Below, one piece after another: positions 8,671 through 17,465 of a stretch of 64,000 nt of DNA; the stretch's first letter is position 1; the number at the start of each line of letters is the position of its first letter. The notes under the pieces were generated by a model. That model saw nothing but the letters and a program-made list of their open reading frames with translations. It did not search any database and was not told where the DNA came from. The stretch covers positions 558,001-622,000 of the forward strand of contig NZ_CP073066.1 of NCBI RefSeq assembly GCF_018314255.1, given 5' to 3'. This DNA comes from Lentilactobacillus buchneri (GTDB lineage Bacteria; Bacillota; Bacilli; Lactobacillales; Lactobacillaceae). Position numbers and translations under genes: made by a program.

Positions 8671-9879
8671 CTAGCTTCGATATGATGCGTTGATTTGAAC
8701 ATATTGATAAGTGAGATCACAGCCCCAAGCAGTTCCGGTAGCTTTTCCGGCATGTAGGTCGACGTCAATCACGACTTTGTTCTGTTTAAGGGTTGCTGCG
8801 ACTTTATCATCATCGATCCCGGTGCCCAAGCAGTTGTGAACCAGCTGCAGGTCATTAATGGCAACGCTGACGCCGTTTAAATCAACGTGGGCGGTTGTCT
8901 GGCCGATTGCCTGCATAATTCTGCCCCAATTGCCGTCTTCGCCAAAGATCATCGCTTTGACCAGGTTGGAGCCGACAATTGCCTTGGCAACCCGTTGGCC
9001 CTCCAAATGGTTATAAGCGCCAGAGACATTGACTTCGACTAACTTGGAAGCCCCTTCGCCATCACCGGCGATCTCCTGTGCCAAATGGGTGAGGACCTGC
9101 TTAAAAGCTGCCGCAAAGGTTGGGTAATCCGGATCGGCTTTGGTTAAGGGCTGATTCTCAGCAGCGCCGTTGGCCATCACAACCACCATGTCGTTGGTGG
9201 ACGTGTCGCCGTCGACAGTAATCTGATTGAAGGTTTCATCGACTGTCGTGCTGAGCAGCTGCTGGAGATCTCCTCCGGCAATTGCTGCATCAGTTGTCAC
9301 AAAGCCCAGCATCGTGGCCATGTTGGGATGAATCATCCCAGACCCTTTACAAAATCCGGTGGTGGTCACCTCCTGGCCATCAATCAAACATTTGACGGTC
9401 ATCGTTTTGGGATGGGTGTCGGTGGTCAAGATTGCTTTAGTGACGCCAACGTTTTGGGTCAGCTTCAATTGGGAAATCCCGGCCTTAATCTTGTCCATTG
9501 GCAGCGGTTCGCCAATCACGCCAGTGGAGGCAATCCCCACCAGTTGCGGATCGATTTGAAGTCGATCGGCGGTCATTTTCTGCATCATCAAGGCATCGGT
9601 TTCTCCTTGCGCCCCGTTGCATGAATTGGCATTACCACTATTCATGACCACCGCTTGTAATTGATGTGCCAAGTTGATCGTCTGTTTGGTCAGCTTGGTT
9701 GGTGCGGCCTGAAACTGGTTCGTGGTATAAACCCCGGCTGCGTTTGCGGGGGTACTGGAATAAAGCCATCCCATATCGTCCTGGTCGGGCTTGAACCCGG
9801 CGTGGGTCGAGTCGGCGGAAAAGCCTTTCGGCCAAGTGAACTGACTCACTTCAATGAGTGTCTTACTTGTCATCTGCAT
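8671..9879 (-). CDS. argJ: Glutamate N-acetyltransferase / amino-acid acetyltransferase
   Basis: ArgJ recycles the acetyl group from acetylornithine to glutamate; bifunctional members can also use acetyl-CoA. It is an N-terminal-nucleophile enzyme that cleaves itself into two chains, and the cleavage site is visible as KGSGMIHPNMATML, with Thr189 as the expected new N-terminus and nucleophile. Other family marks are NSGNANSCNG near residue 80 and VDGDTSTNDM. At 402 residues it has normal length. GAGGAGAG precedes the first of two near-adjacent ATGs. No argA or argE-type gene is in the window, consistent with a cyclic pathway; bifunctionality is inferred. Confidence 0.95.
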   Translation of the reverse strand: MQMTSKTLIEVSQFTWPKGFSADSTHAGFKPDQDDMGWLYSSTPANAAGVYTTNQFQAAPTKLTKQTINLAHQLQAVVMNSGNANSCNGAQGETDALMMQKMTADRLQIDPQLVGIASTGVIGEPLPMDKIKAGISQLKLTQNVGVTKAILTTDTHPKTMTVKCLIDGQEVTTTGFCKGSGMIHPNMATMLGFVTTDAAIAGGDLQQLLSTTVDETFNQITVDGDTSTNDMVVVMANGAAENQPLTKADPDYPTFAAAFKQVLTHLAQEIAGDGEGASKLVEVNVSGAYNHLEGQRVAKAIVGSNLVKAMIFGEDGNWGRIMQAIGQTTAHVDLNGVSVAINDLQLVHNCLGTGIDDDKVAATLKQNKVVIDVDLHAGKATGTAWGCDLTYQYVQINASYRS

Positions 9880-9896
9880 TCAAATCTCTCCTCGGT

Positions 9897-10925
9897 TTAC
9901 GGCAAAAACGTTTGTAGGTTCAAGCCGCTGGTTTCTTCATAATCAAACATCTGGTTAAAGTTTTGAACGGCTTGGCCGGCCGCTCCTTTCAGTAAATTAT
10001 CAATCACGCTGTCGACGACCACCGTCTGAGTGACCGGATTGTAGACAACCCCAATATCGCAGTTGTTAGTCCCGACTACCTGTTTGATATCGGGTAAATG
10101 CTCACCGGTATAATGAACAAATGGCTTATTGCCGTAGGTGGTGTCATATGCCTGATCAATTTGGGCATCGCCAACGCCGGGCTTAACCTTGGCATAAATC
10201 GTACTCATGATGCCGCGGGTGATTGGCAGCAGCGTCGTCATAAATTGGATAGCGGCCACATCATCGTTCCAGCGCTGCAATTCCAACATGATTTCCGGAA
10301 TGTGCTGGTGTTGATTGGGTTTATATATCTGCAGGTTGTCATTAGCCTGTGTGAAATGAGTGGCCTGGGCGGGATTTTTGCCGGCGCCAGAGGTTCCCGA
10401 TTTGGCATCAACGACAATAGACTCCGGGTCAATCAAGTCATTTTGAACCAATGGTGCCAAACCTAATAACGTTGCCGTGGCATAACAGCCCGGATTGGCA
10501 ACGTAGGTCTGATGAGCGGCCGATTCGAAATCTGCCAGGCCATAATGAGCTTGCCGCATTGCCGGTTGTGGCGCCGCTGGCTTGTGATAACAGCGTTGAT
10601 ACTCGCTGGCATCCTCCAGCCTTAAGTCTCCAGATAGGTCGATCACTGGAAAGCCTGCCTGAATGTAGGGTTGGCTGAGCTGGGCGGTTACCCCGGCCGA
10701 CGTCGCGAAAAAGACCATTTGATTGTCTGCCATAATTGTTTCAGGATCGTATGGCTGCACTTGGGTGTCATCCGTGTAAAAAGCCGAAACCATTTGCGAC
10801 AATTTCTCATTTTCAGTTAATTTATGGTCATACAGGTTAATCCCGGCTACTTCTGGATGCCGACGAAGGAGTTGATACAATACCATTCCTGCATATCCTG
10901 TAATCCCGACTAAAGCCACTTGCAA
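9897..10925 (-). CDS. argC: N-acetyl-gamma-glutamyl-phosphate reductase
   Basis: NADPH-dependent reductase that makes N-acetylglutamate semialdehyde, the substrate of ArgD. An N-terminal Rossmann motif VGITGYAGMVLY is followed by the active-site segment VANPGCYATAT, in which the Cys carries the thioester, and by SGTSGAGKNP. The gene starts with TTG at 10925: GAGAGG lies eight bases upstream, and the next option, an in-frame GTG two codons later, is less well spaced. It is the first gene of argCJBD and is preceded by the promoter and ARG-box-like cluster at 10961-11150. Confidence 0.95.
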   Translation of the reverse strand: MQVALVGITGYAGMVLYQLLRRHPEVAGINLYDHKLTENEKLSQMVSAFYTDDTQVQPYDPETIMADNQMVFFATSAGVTAQLSQPYIQAGFPVIDLSGDLRLEDASEYQRCYHKPAAPQPAMRQAHYGLADFESAAHQTYVANPGCYATATLLGLAPLVQNDLIDPESIVVDAKSGTSGAGKNPAQATHFTQANDNLQIYKPNQHQHIPEIMLELQRWNDDVAAIQFMTTLLPITRGIMSTIYAKVKPGVGDAQIDQAYDTTYGNKPFVHYTGEHLPDIKQVVGTNNCDIGVVYNPVTQTVVVDSVIDNLLKGAAGQAVQNFNQMFDYEETSGLNLQTFLP

Positions 10926-10960
10926 ACCAATCGCCTCTCATTTTTCTAAATATTCCTCTA

Positions 10961-11150
10961 ATTGAATATTAATGAATTGAAAACATCTTACAACAACATA
11001 CAGATTAATGCAATGTTTTTTGGGTATTATTCATATTTTTATTTAAAAATTAATATTTATTCATTATTTTGAGTATACAGGTGTATATTGGGCTTGTGAA
11101 GGAAATTTATTCACATCAGTATTCATGAATAATATTGTCGTTTTATTCAT
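10961..11150. promoter_or_regulatory. argC: Cluster of ARG-box-like sites upstream of argC
   Basis: The AT-rich leader and upstream region hold many TATTCA/TGAATA half-sites typical of ArgR/AhrC operators (consensus close to TNTGAATWWWWATTCANW): ATTGAATATTAATGAATTG at 10961, TATTATTCATA near 11025, TTTATTCATT near 11056, ATTCATGAATAATA near 11120 (with the palindrome TATTCATGAATA) and another TATTCAT at 11143. They lie on both sides of the predicted argC promoter. Arginine-dependent repression by ArgR is inferred from these sites; no argR gene is in the window. Confidence 0.7.
11072..11100 (-). promoter_or_regulatory. argC: Predicted argC promoter
   Basis: On the minus strand TTCACA (11100-11095) and TATACT (11077-11072) are separated by 17 bases, a good vegetative sigma factor match. 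The start point would be near 11065, leaving a leader of about 140 nt that contains further ARG-box-like sequence. Confidence 0.7.
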
Positions 11151-11179
11151 ATCGAGGTTCTTTTTGCTTAGACTGCCGT

Positions 11180-11323
11180 GGTGCTCAGTTCGTCGGCTCT
11201 GCCTACCATAGTGGCCTGGATTTCGAGCCTGTAGTCTCGAAATGCCAGGGTGTTGTAATCGCCGCTTTCAGCGACTCAACAACACCTTTCACTATGGTAG
11301 TCAATGCCAACGAACTGAGCGCC
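11180..11323. repeat. Family C branched palindrome, copy 1
   Basis: The outer helix at 11180-11197 pairs with 11306-11323, and CTACCATAGTG (11203) pairs with CACTATGGTAG (11290). Inside are two separate hairpins: 11215-11249 (CCTGG, TTTCGAG with CTCGAAA, CCAGG) and 11249-11286 (GGTGTTGT with ACAACACC). This is a multi-branch fold, not a simple terminator. It is inverted relative to copy 2. Between the two copies (11324-11538) I see nothing convincing. Confidence 0.85.
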
Positions 11324-11538
11324 ACTTCTTTGGAACGCTGATGGAACCCCCGTTACGAGTTAACATCCACATGGTTTGAAATATCCCTCACCTGGCAGCT
11401 TGTAACCCTCATTTGGCAGATGGTAGAAAAATTAGATTCGAATAGTCGAAACCCTTGGAAGGTCTTGGAGACTTGCAAACCAATATAGCTTGAGAACTGC
11501 ATGAACCAAACATCAGTCATTTTGCCTTCTCGGTTGCC

Positions 11539-11679
11539 TGATTTTGCCGGCTGGGCATTGCCAGCCATAGTGAAAGTGCTGTTGAGTCGCTGAAAGCGGC
11601 GATTACAGCACCTTTGTATTTCAAGACTACAGGCTTGAAATCAAAGCCACTATGGCAGGCGGAGCCCAGCTGGCAAAAT
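11539..11679. repeat. Family C branched palindrome, copy 2
   Basis: This copy has the same architecture as 11180-11323, read in the opposite direction. The outer helix 11539-11555 pairs with 11663-11679, CCATAGTG pairs with CACTATGG, and the two inner hairpins GTGCTGT/ACAGCAC and CTTTG..ATTTCAAG/CTTGAAAT..CAAAG replace the copy 1 stems by different but still complementary bases. The unpaired strings TTGAGTCGCTGAAAGCGG and GACTACAGGC are shared by both copies. Confidence 0.85.
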
Positions 11680-11737
11680 CACAAACGTTAAGTTAAATTC
11701 CCCCACAGTTTGACCAACTGAGTCGACAATCATCCAC

Positions 11738-11775
11738 AAAACAAAAGGACTAACCACATAGTGCAGTTAATCCTT
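11738..11775 (-). terminator. Probable terminator after metY
   Basis: On the minus strand AGGATTAAC and GTTAGTCCT pair with one mismatch and are followed by TTTTGTTTT. It lies about 20 nt beyond the metY stop codon. Confidence 0.65.
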
Positions 11776-11792
11776 CGTCAAACTAATTCAAT

Positions 11793-13115
11793 TCAAGGTT
11801 TCGGTGCCCCAACTGTTTCCTGAACGTCTTCCGGAATTTTATCCAAAGCCTGACTGAGATCGGCAATCAGGTCATCAGCATTTTCGACACCCACCGACAC
11901 TCTGATTAGGTCGGGCGTAATCCCAGCCTCACGCAATTCTTCTTCATTCAACTGCGCATGCGTCGTCGGAGCTGGATGGATAATTAATGATTTGGCATCG
12001 GCGACATTGGCCAGTAATGAGAATAACTTGAGGTTTTGAATAAGCTGCTTGCCAGCTTTTTCACCGCCCTTCAAACCAAGGGTGAAGATTGAGCCGACCC
12101 CCTTTGGAAAATACTTTTCAGCCAAATCATGGTACTTACTGTCTTCAAGTCCCGGATAATTGATCCAGGCCACCTTGGGATGGCGATCCAAGAAGTTGAC
12201 AATTTTCTTGGTGTTTTCAACGTGACGTTCAACTCGTAATGAAAGTGACTCCAGCCCCTGAAGTAATAGGAACGAATTGAACGGACTAATCGTGGCCCCC
12301 AGATCCCGCAAAGATTCTGCTCTGACTTTGGTTGTGAACGCACTACCACCGAGATCGGCAAATACCAGGCCATTATATTGAGCATTCGGTTCGGTGAAGC
12401 CGGGATAACGGCCGCTTTCTTTCCAGTCAAATTTGCCACCTTCCACAATCACGCCACCCATTGTGGTCCCGTGGCCGCCAATGAATTTGGTGGCCGAATG
12501 GACAACCACATCAGCGCCGTGATCCAATGGTCGAACCAGGTATGGGGTGCCAAACGTGTTATCAACAATCAAGATAATGCCATGTTTGTGAGCAATCTTT
12601 GCAACGGCTTCGAAATCAATCAAATTAATTCCCGGATTCCCAATACTTTCGATATAGAGTGCTTTTGTGTGCTCATTAATCGGTGCTTCAAAATTGGCCG
12701 GATCGTCCGGGTCCACGAAATGGGTCTTAATGCCTAATTTCGGTAAAGTGACGTTGAAGAGGTTAAAGGTTCCGCCATACAACGTGCTGGCCGAGACAAT
12801 TTCGTCACCCTTGCCGGCAACATTCAAAATGGCGGCGGTGATGGCTGCCGAACCGGTTGCCAGGGTGACGCCGCCGGTACCGTTTTCTAGAGCAGCGACC
12901 CGCTTGTCGACAACATCGGTGGTTGGGTTGGTCAGACGCGTATAGATGTTGCCGGGGTCCGTCAAGCCAAATCGGCCGGCGGCCTGCTCTGGATTGTCGA
13001 ATACGTACGAGGTGGTTTGATAAATTGGGACTGCTCGAGAACCGGTTTCATCAACCGTTTGACCCGCATGTACCTGAAGTGTTTCAAAGTGTAAGTGACT
13101 GTTTTCTTCTGTCAT
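11793..13115 (-). CDS. metY: O-acetylhomoserine sulfhydrylase
   Basis: PLP enzyme of the Cys/Met metabolism family that makes homocysteine from O-acetylhomoserine and sulfide. Its 440 residues, longer than cystathionine synthases and lyases, and the opening [14 protein letters not shown] are typical of the sulfhydrylase group. [39 protein letters not shown] and [18 protein letters not shown] are visible, the last with the Schiff-base Lys210. Its ATG overlaps the metA stop by four bases (ATGA), so the two are translationally coupled and share the T-box upstream. Gamma-lyase or cystathionine synthase activity is a less likely reading. Confidence 0.92.
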   Translation of the reverse strand: MTEENSHLHFETLQVHAGQTVDETGSRAVPIYQTTSYVFDNPEQAAGRFGLTDPGNIYTRLTNPTTDVVDKRVAALENGTGGVTLATGSAAITAAILNVAGKGDEIVSASTLYGGTFNLFNVTLPKLGIKTHFVDPDDPANFEAPINEHTKALYIESIGNPGINLIDFEAVAKIAHKHGIILIVDNTFGTPYLVRPLDHGADVVVHSATKFIGGHGTTMGGVIVEGGKFDWKESGRYPGFTEPNAQYNGLVFADLGGSAFTTKVRAESLRDLGATISPFNSFLLLQGLESLSLRVERHVENTKKIVNFLDRHPKVAWINYPGLEDSKYHDLAEKYFPKGVGSIFTLGLKGGEKAGKQLIQNLKLFSLLANVADAKSLIIHPAPTTHAQLNEEELREAGITPDLIRVSVGVENADDLIADLSQALDKIPEDVQETVGAPKP

Positions 13116-13987
13116 ATTGATAAACCCACTTTCTTATTTGCGATGATTTTCGTCCAGTTATCATAAATCTGAATACTGCTGTTTTTCCAAGAATAGTCCA
13201 CCGTTCCGGAATCCTGATCAATGAAGTAGTTTTGCGGCAATCTGATCGGCATCTGCTCATATAAATCGCGGTAATATTCCAATACCAGCGTTCCTTCGGA
13301 ATACTCGGGATGACCGGTGATGTAAGTGCTGTGAAGACTGTCAGCTGACAAGATGATCGGGCCGGTAACAGCTGATGAAACATCCACCATCAAACCTTCC
13401 GGAAGATGATCCTCGTCCAAAACAATGCCGGTATGTCTGGATTGGGGCATCTTCAGCAATCCCCCAGCGCCAAATCCACGGGCAATCGGTGATTCCGCGT
13501 TGATGGTTTCTGCCGGATAAACACCAAACAATTTGCTCAGCAGCAAGTGTTTCCGAACACCAAAGTCGTGGAACAAACAGGCTTGAGCAGCCCAACATTC
13601 ATACAAACATTCAGTGACATGATCCTTTGACCAGTCAATGATTTCCTCAAGCTCATCCCAATAATCAACTTGGTTGAACGGGAGCGTTTCGATTGGCGCT
13701 CCAGTGACAATTAAGCCATCATAATGGGCATCCCTAATTTGATCCAAACAGACATAATCCCGTTGAATCAGGTCTGTTGACGTCCCACGAAAATGATGGG
13801 ATGACGGATACATAAACGTTAATTCCGCGTCGGAACCAATTTCACTGAACCGCGTTAAAAACTGACGCTCAGTATTCTGCCGTGTTGGCATTAGGTTCAA
13901 CACCAAGATTGATAGCGGATTAGTAACTTCGTGGTTAACCCACTTTTGTGCTGCCAATAAGAACCCATTAATTGCATTTGCCGTCAT
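13112..13987 (-). CDS. metA: Homoserine O-acyltransferase (MetA family)
   Basis: MetA-family enzyme that activates homoserine for methionine synthesis; Gram-positive members generally use acetyl-CoA, which fits the downstream O-acetylhomoserine sulfhydrylase. Visible are [14 protein letters not shown], the substrate segment VTGAPIE, ECWAAQA with the acyl-accepting Cys131, and [11 protein letters not shown] with His226 and Glu228 of the catalytic set. The start was chosen at ATG 13987: AAGGAG lies nine bases upstream, while another in-frame ATG at 13996 directly abuts it and would lack spacing. That gives 291 residues. Expression is governed by a methionine-type T-box. Confidence 0.92.
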   Translation of the reverse strand: MTANAINGFLLAAQKWVNHEVTNPLSILVLNLMPTRQNTERQFLTRFSEIGSDAELTFMYPSSHHFRGTSTDLIQRDYVCLDQIRDAHYDGLIVTGAPIETLPFNQVDYWDELEEIIDWSKDHVTECLYECWAAQACLFHDFGVRKHLLLSKLFGVYPAETINAESPIARGFGAGGLLKMPQSRHTGIVLDEDHLPEGLMVDVSSAVTGPIILSADSLHSTYITGHPEYSEGTLVLEYYRDLYEQMPIRLPQNYFIDQDSGTVDYSWKNSSIQIYDNWTKIIANKKVGLSI

Positions 13988-14009
13988 CCAAATCATCTCC
14001 TTAAGTCAT

Positions 14010-14277
14010 AAAAAAAGCTTCCGTCCACATAGTTATTTCAACTACGGGACGAAAGCTTCGCGATGCCACCCTGATTTACTGTCACCTCACAATGACAGCC
14101 TTAATAAGTACTCCTTGGAATACCCGGTCCAATATCGCGGACTCGCGGATATCCTAGCCTTTTGACCGGATACCTGACTCAGAGCTCATCTTCACGTCGC
14201 TGCAAACCACTTCTCTCACCAAACGAAGCTCTCTTTAGGAATGCGTTAACGTTACTCTTCTCTTCAATGTCTAATGT
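14010..14277 (-). promoter_or_regulatory. T-box riboswitch, probably tRNA-Met responsive
   Basis: On the minus strand the 5' leader of metA-metY contains the T-box sequence AGGGTGGCATCGCG (14072-14059), immediately followed by an intrinsic terminator whose stem AAGCTTTCGTCC...GGACGGAAGCTT ends in seven T (14058-14010). The antiterminator would form instead when uncharged tRNA pairs with the TGGC bulge. Stem I is recognisable by AGAGAGC...GGTGAGAG, and GAAGATGAGCTCTG places an ATG at the specifier position, pointing to methionine. Starvation for Met-tRNA should therefore switch on metA-metY. Confidence 0.92.
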
Positions 14278-14297
14278 ATTTTTAATAATTGCTAATA

Positions 14298-14326
14298 ACT
14301 TTATCATCACAACATGCCCTTGTCAA
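14298..14326 (-). promoter_or_regulatory. Promoter of the T-box leader
   Basis: Minus strand TTGACA (14326-14321), 17-base spacer, TAAAGT (14303-14298). The start would lie near 14291, just before the T-box stem I. Confidence 0.75.
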
Positions 14327-14411
14327 CACCCATTTGAAAAATCTTTTTGTCATGATTAAAAACATATGAGTTTATAATGGAATGCAAAGAGATTTTTCAA
14401 GGGGTGAAAGT

Positions 14412-15194
14412 ATGGATCAATCAATATCTGAAGATGAGCTGATCGCCGTCTGCGGCAAGGTCGGTAAAATTCTGCTCACCAGCGGTGCGGAAACATCGCG
14501 TGTCGAAGGCACCGTTGAATATATCGGCCGCGCTGCCCATTATGATATCAGCTGCCACGCGACGATTACCGACCTGTTTGTCGGGGTCAAAAATCAGACC
14601 AAAACCCACTTGGTTAAAGTCCGCCTGGGGGATTTCAACTTGGAAAAGGTTGACGAAATCAACACCATGTCACGGAAATTTGTGACCGGACAGATTGATT
14701 TTGCCGAGCTCAAACGAACCATCGACCAAATCGACAAGAAAGTGATTGACTTTACTTGGCCGGAAAAAGTGTTTGGTGCCGCCATGGTGTCTGTCGCACC
14801 AATGCTGCTGTTCAAGGCAACTTGGGCCGATCTTTCACTAGCGTTTTTCGTCGGCATCTTTGGCTACTTGGCAGCGGCCCTTTCCAGCCCCCGGATCAAG
14901 ACCCCTTATGTGGCAGCTGGATTAGGCGGTTTTACAGTCGGCTTTTTGGCAGCCGTCCTGCAGTCCCTGGGAATCGCCACTAACGCCGGGAACATCATTG
15001 TCAGTGCTTTAATGCCACTGGTTCCAGGAGTGGCCATTACCAACTCGTTTCGAGAAATCATCGATCGGAATACTATTTCCGGAGTTGTCCGGGCGGTTGA
15101 CGCCTTGATTATCGCTGGATCCATCGGTGCCGGAGTTGTTTTGGGCGTTGGGCTGTCCGGAATCATTTTCCATCTGATTGGAGGCGGCCTATGA
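14412..15194 (+). CDS. ThrE-type amino-acid exporter, large subunit
   Basis: A 260-residue membrane protein of the ThrE / DUF1212 family (YjjP-like half), associated with export of threonine and serine. A soluble N-terminal domain (residues about 1-115, including GKILLTSGAETSRVEGT and HATITDLFVG, typical of the family) is followed by about five hydrophobic helices. The start at 14412 rests on AAGGGG seven bases upstream; earlier in-frame codons lack a ribosome site. Its last four bases overlap the ATG of the small partner at 15191, as expected for the split form of ThrE. Confidence 0.88.
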   Translation: MDQSISEDELIAVCGKVGKILLTSGAETSRVEGTVEYIGRAAHYDISCHATITDLFVGVKNQTKTHLVKVRLGDFNLEKVDEINTMSRKFVTGQIDFAELKRTIDQIDKKVIDFTWPEKVFGAAMVSVAPMLLFKATWADLSLAFFVGIFGYLAAALSSPRIKTPYVAAGLGGFTVGFLAAVLQSLGIATNAGNIIVSALMPLVPGVAITNSFREIIDRNTISGVVRAVDALIIAGSIGAGVVLGVGLSGIIFHLIGGGL

Positions 15195-15649
15195 AAGTCC
15201 TGATTGAACTCATCGTCAGTTTCGCCTCAACGGTCGGCTTCGGATTGGTTACCAACGTCCCCCGGAGATCACTGTTACCCGCCGGCATCACCGGATCACT
15301 GGCCTGGGTGGCCTATTATTTAGTCTTGCAAGTCGATAACGGGTTAATTCTCCCCAACTTCACCGCGGCAATTGTTATCGGCATTCTGGGTAATATTTCT
15401 GCGGTGATGTTTAGAGTCCCCGTCAATATTATTTATGTCCCCAGCTTGGTTTCATTAGTCCCGGGCGGCATTTTATACCTGGGGATGCGCAGCTTCACTT
15501 TGGGGAATGAAATCCGCACCGGGCAATACATGTTCAATGCGCTGACAATTGCCATTGCCTTGGCAGTCGGGTTCGTCGTGGCAGAAGTTATTTTTTATCG
15601 AATTAAACCGCTTTTGCTGCGACTTTTGGCAAAGCAGCGTGAACGATAA
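15191..15649 (+). CDS. ThrE-type amino-acid exporter, small subunit
   Basis: A 152-residue protein with four or more hydrophobic segments, of the ThrE_2 / DUF3815 (YjjB-like) type, the C-terminal half of fused ThrE. GFGLVTNVPRRSLLPAGITGSLAW and FRVPVNIIYVPSLVSLVPGG are characteristic. It overlaps the large subunit gene by ATGA, so the two are translationally coupled and probably form one exporter. No strong terminator is visible after it. Threonine/serine as substrate is inferred from the family. Confidence 0.87.
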   Translation: MKVLIELIVSFASTVGFGLVTNVPRRSLLPAGITGSLAWVAYYLVLQVDNGLILPNFTAAIVIGILGNISAVMFRVPVNIIYVPSLVSLVPGGILYLGMRSFTLGNEIRTGQYMFNALTIAIALAVGFVVAEVIFYRIKPLLLRLLAKQRER

Positions 15650-16001
15650 GGTGACCGCCCTCATTAATCATAAGGAATCCAAATCAAGCAGACGTCCAGT
15701 TGAATCTTGGGCGCCTTTTTGAGTGTTGTTGTTTCGAAAATCAGTTCAAAATGATAGCGTTTCCGTCATAATGGTTCTAAATAAAATGTTATCATGATAA
15801 CTTTTGAATGATGGTCGGCGGTGGGCATTATCTACCTGTGTATTCACCTTTTAAACAATAATCCGCATTTTATGGCAAAAGAATCAATATGTAGTTTATA
15901 ATTATTCTAATTTATTCGACAAATCACCTCATAAATATGTTACGCTGTATTTAGCAAGTCAAATACTTGTAAATATCGAATCTAGAAAGGCGGAATCGTT
16001 G
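15650..16001. other. Intergenic region upstream of nox paralog 2
   Basis: 352 bp without a supportable gene. It contains a perfect 14-bp palindrome GTTATCATGATAAC (15788-15801), an inverted repeat CAAGTcaaatACTTG (15956-15970) and AT-rich stretches that could hold the nox promoter; no convincing -35/-10 pair could be fixed. The palindrome may be an operator, but no regulator can be named. Confidence 0.4.
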
Positions 16002-17360
16002 ATGAAAGTTATTGTTGTTGGTTCATCTCACGGTGGGTTTGAAACTGTCAGGGGGATTTTGGCAGAAAAGCCGGATACCGAAATTCAATGGTATGAAAAG
16101 GGCGACTTCATTTCATTTCTCTCCTGTGGGATGCAGCTTTATCTTGAAGGGGTCGTCAAGGATGTCAACGCTGTTCGTTATGCAACGCCGGAACAAATGC
16201 GGGCCCAAGGTGTCAATGTGTTTGTCCACCAAGAAGTTACCTCAATTAATCCAGACGAGCATACGGTAGTTGTCCATAATTTGGACGATGATTCAACTCG
16301 TGAAGAAAAATATGACAAGTTGGTACTATCTGCCGGTGCCGTACCGGCAAGAATTCCTGTTCCTGGCGGCGATCTCAAAAATGTCTATGCAATGCGTGGA
16401 CGTGACTGGGCCATCAAATTAAAGGAGAAGACGGTTGACCCCGATGTTCAAAATGTCACCGTCGTCGGTGCCGGCTATATCGGTATTGAAGCCGCTGAAG
16501 TCTTTTCCAAAGCCGGCAAGCATGTGACGTTGATTGATATTCTCCCTCGTCCATTGGCCCTGTACCTGGATCAGGAGTTTACCGATGTCCTTTCCAAGAC
16601 GCTAAAGGATCACAACATTTACTTGGCAACCGGCCAAACAGTCAAGTCATTCAATGGTGAGGACGGCCAGGTGACGGCAGTTAAGACTGATCAAGCTGAA
16701 TATCCAAGTGACCTGGTCATCGAGACTGCCGGCATCAAGCCAAATACCGACTGGTTAAAGGGCACCCTTGATTTAACCGATAAGGGTCTGGTCAAAGTCA
16801 ATGATCATCAAGAAACCAGCCAGCCTGATATTTACGCCGTCGGTGACAGCACCAAAGTTCCATTTGCCCCAACTGGTAAGGAACTCCAGATTGCTTTGGC
16901 TACCAATGCTCGACGCCAAGGCAGGATTGCTGCGAAAAACGTCCTGGGAGACGACATGAAGATGCCGGCTGTTTCCGGTTCATCTGCCCTGTCTGTCTTT
17001 GATTACCACTTTGCTTCAACGGGAATCAAGGAAGGGACTTCCGCAGCCAACGGCGTGTTGAGTCAATCCGTCTTCGTAACTGATACCACCCAGCCACCAT
17101 TCGTACCAAATGAGGCCGGCAATCAAAAGGTCTACTTCAAGTTGACCTTTGATCCCGGAAATCACCGGATTTTGGGTGCTCAGATTATGTCGAAGCGTGA
17201 CGTCACCGCCAACATGAATGCCATTAGTTTGGCCGTCCAAGCAAAAATGACGTTGGATGATTTAGCCTATGCCGACTTCTTCTTCCAACCAGGATTTGAC
17301 CGGCCGTGGAATATCATGAATGTAGCTGCTCAAAAAGCACTCCAAACTTTAGCCAAATAA
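16002..17360 (+). CDS. nox: NADH oxidase-type FAD flavoprotein (paralog 2)
   Basis: Second member of the NADH oxidase / CoA-disulfide reductase group in this window, 452 residues. It shows VVGSSHGG (FAD site, residues 5-12), SFLSCGMQLY with redox Cys42, VGAGYIGIEAAEVF (second dinucleotide site, near residue 151), YAVGDS in the FAD contact motif, and a C-terminal dimer domain ending FFQPGFDRPWN. It differs from paralog 1 throughout, so it is an old duplication or separate acquisition. AGAAAGG is 11 bases before ATG 16002; a TTG immediately upstream (15999) is the alternative start. It is probably a single gene, ending in the unusual inverted repeat at 17371-17464. Confidence 0.88.
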   Translation: MKVIVVGSSHGGFETVRGILAEKPDTEIQWYEKGDFISFLSCGMQLYLEGVVKDVNAVRYATPEQMRAQGVNVFVHQEVTSINPDEHTVVVHNLDDDSTREEKYDKLVLSAGAVPARIPVPGGDLKNVYAMRGRDWAIKLKEKTVDPDVQNVTVVGAGYIGIEAAEVFSKAGKHVTLIDILPRPLALYLDQEFTDVLSKTLKDHNIYLATGQTVKSFNGEDGQVTAVKTDQAEYPSDLVIETAGIKPNTDWLKGTLDLTDKGLVKVNDHQETSQPDIYAVGDSTKVPFAPTGKELQIALATNARRQGRIAAKNVLGDDMKMPAVSGSSALSVFDYHFASTGIKEGTSAANGVLSQSVFVTDTTQPPFVPNEAGNQKVYFKLTFDPGNHRILGAQIMSKRDVTANMNAISLAVQAKMTLDDLAYADFFFQPGFDRPWNIMNVAAQKALQTLAK

Positions 17361-17370
17361 TCAGTTAAAC

Positions 17371-17464
17371 AAAATTCCTCCCTAAAACGATTGCTCACCG
17401 TTACGCAAACGCAAATCTGCGTTATAGTAAAGGCGTAGCTAAAATCATTTTAGGGAGGAATTTT
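17371..17464 (+). promoter_or_regulatory. Terminator-like inverted repeat that hides the next ribosome site
   Basis: AAAATTCCTCCCTAAAA (17371-17387) is perfectly complementary to TTTTAGGGAGGAATTTT (17448-17464), with four further pairs inside (GATT/AATC), and is followed by TTT. The right arm is the ribosome site (GGGAGGAA) of the gene at 17466. Transcripts reading through from nox would carry both arms; transcripts from the internal promoter at 17401-17428 would carry only the right arm. Confidence 0.8.
17401..17428 (+). promoter_or_regulatory. Predicted promoter of the SDR-like gene
   Basis: TTACGC (17401-17406), 16-base spacer, TATAGT (17423-17428). The spacer contains the inverted repeat AACGCAaatcTGCGTT, which could be an operator for an unidentified regulator. 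Confidence 0.55.
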
Positions 17465-17465
17465 T

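Noticed and set aside
11353..11568. 71-codon minus-strand frame between the family C copies
   Set aside because: No ribosome site, and it runs into the palindrome of copy 2; no protein features.
15740..15765. Possible catabolite-response (cre) site TGATAGCGTTTCCGTCA before nox
   Set aside because: It departs from the cre consensus at the final CA and its symmetry is poor; not strong enough to claim.
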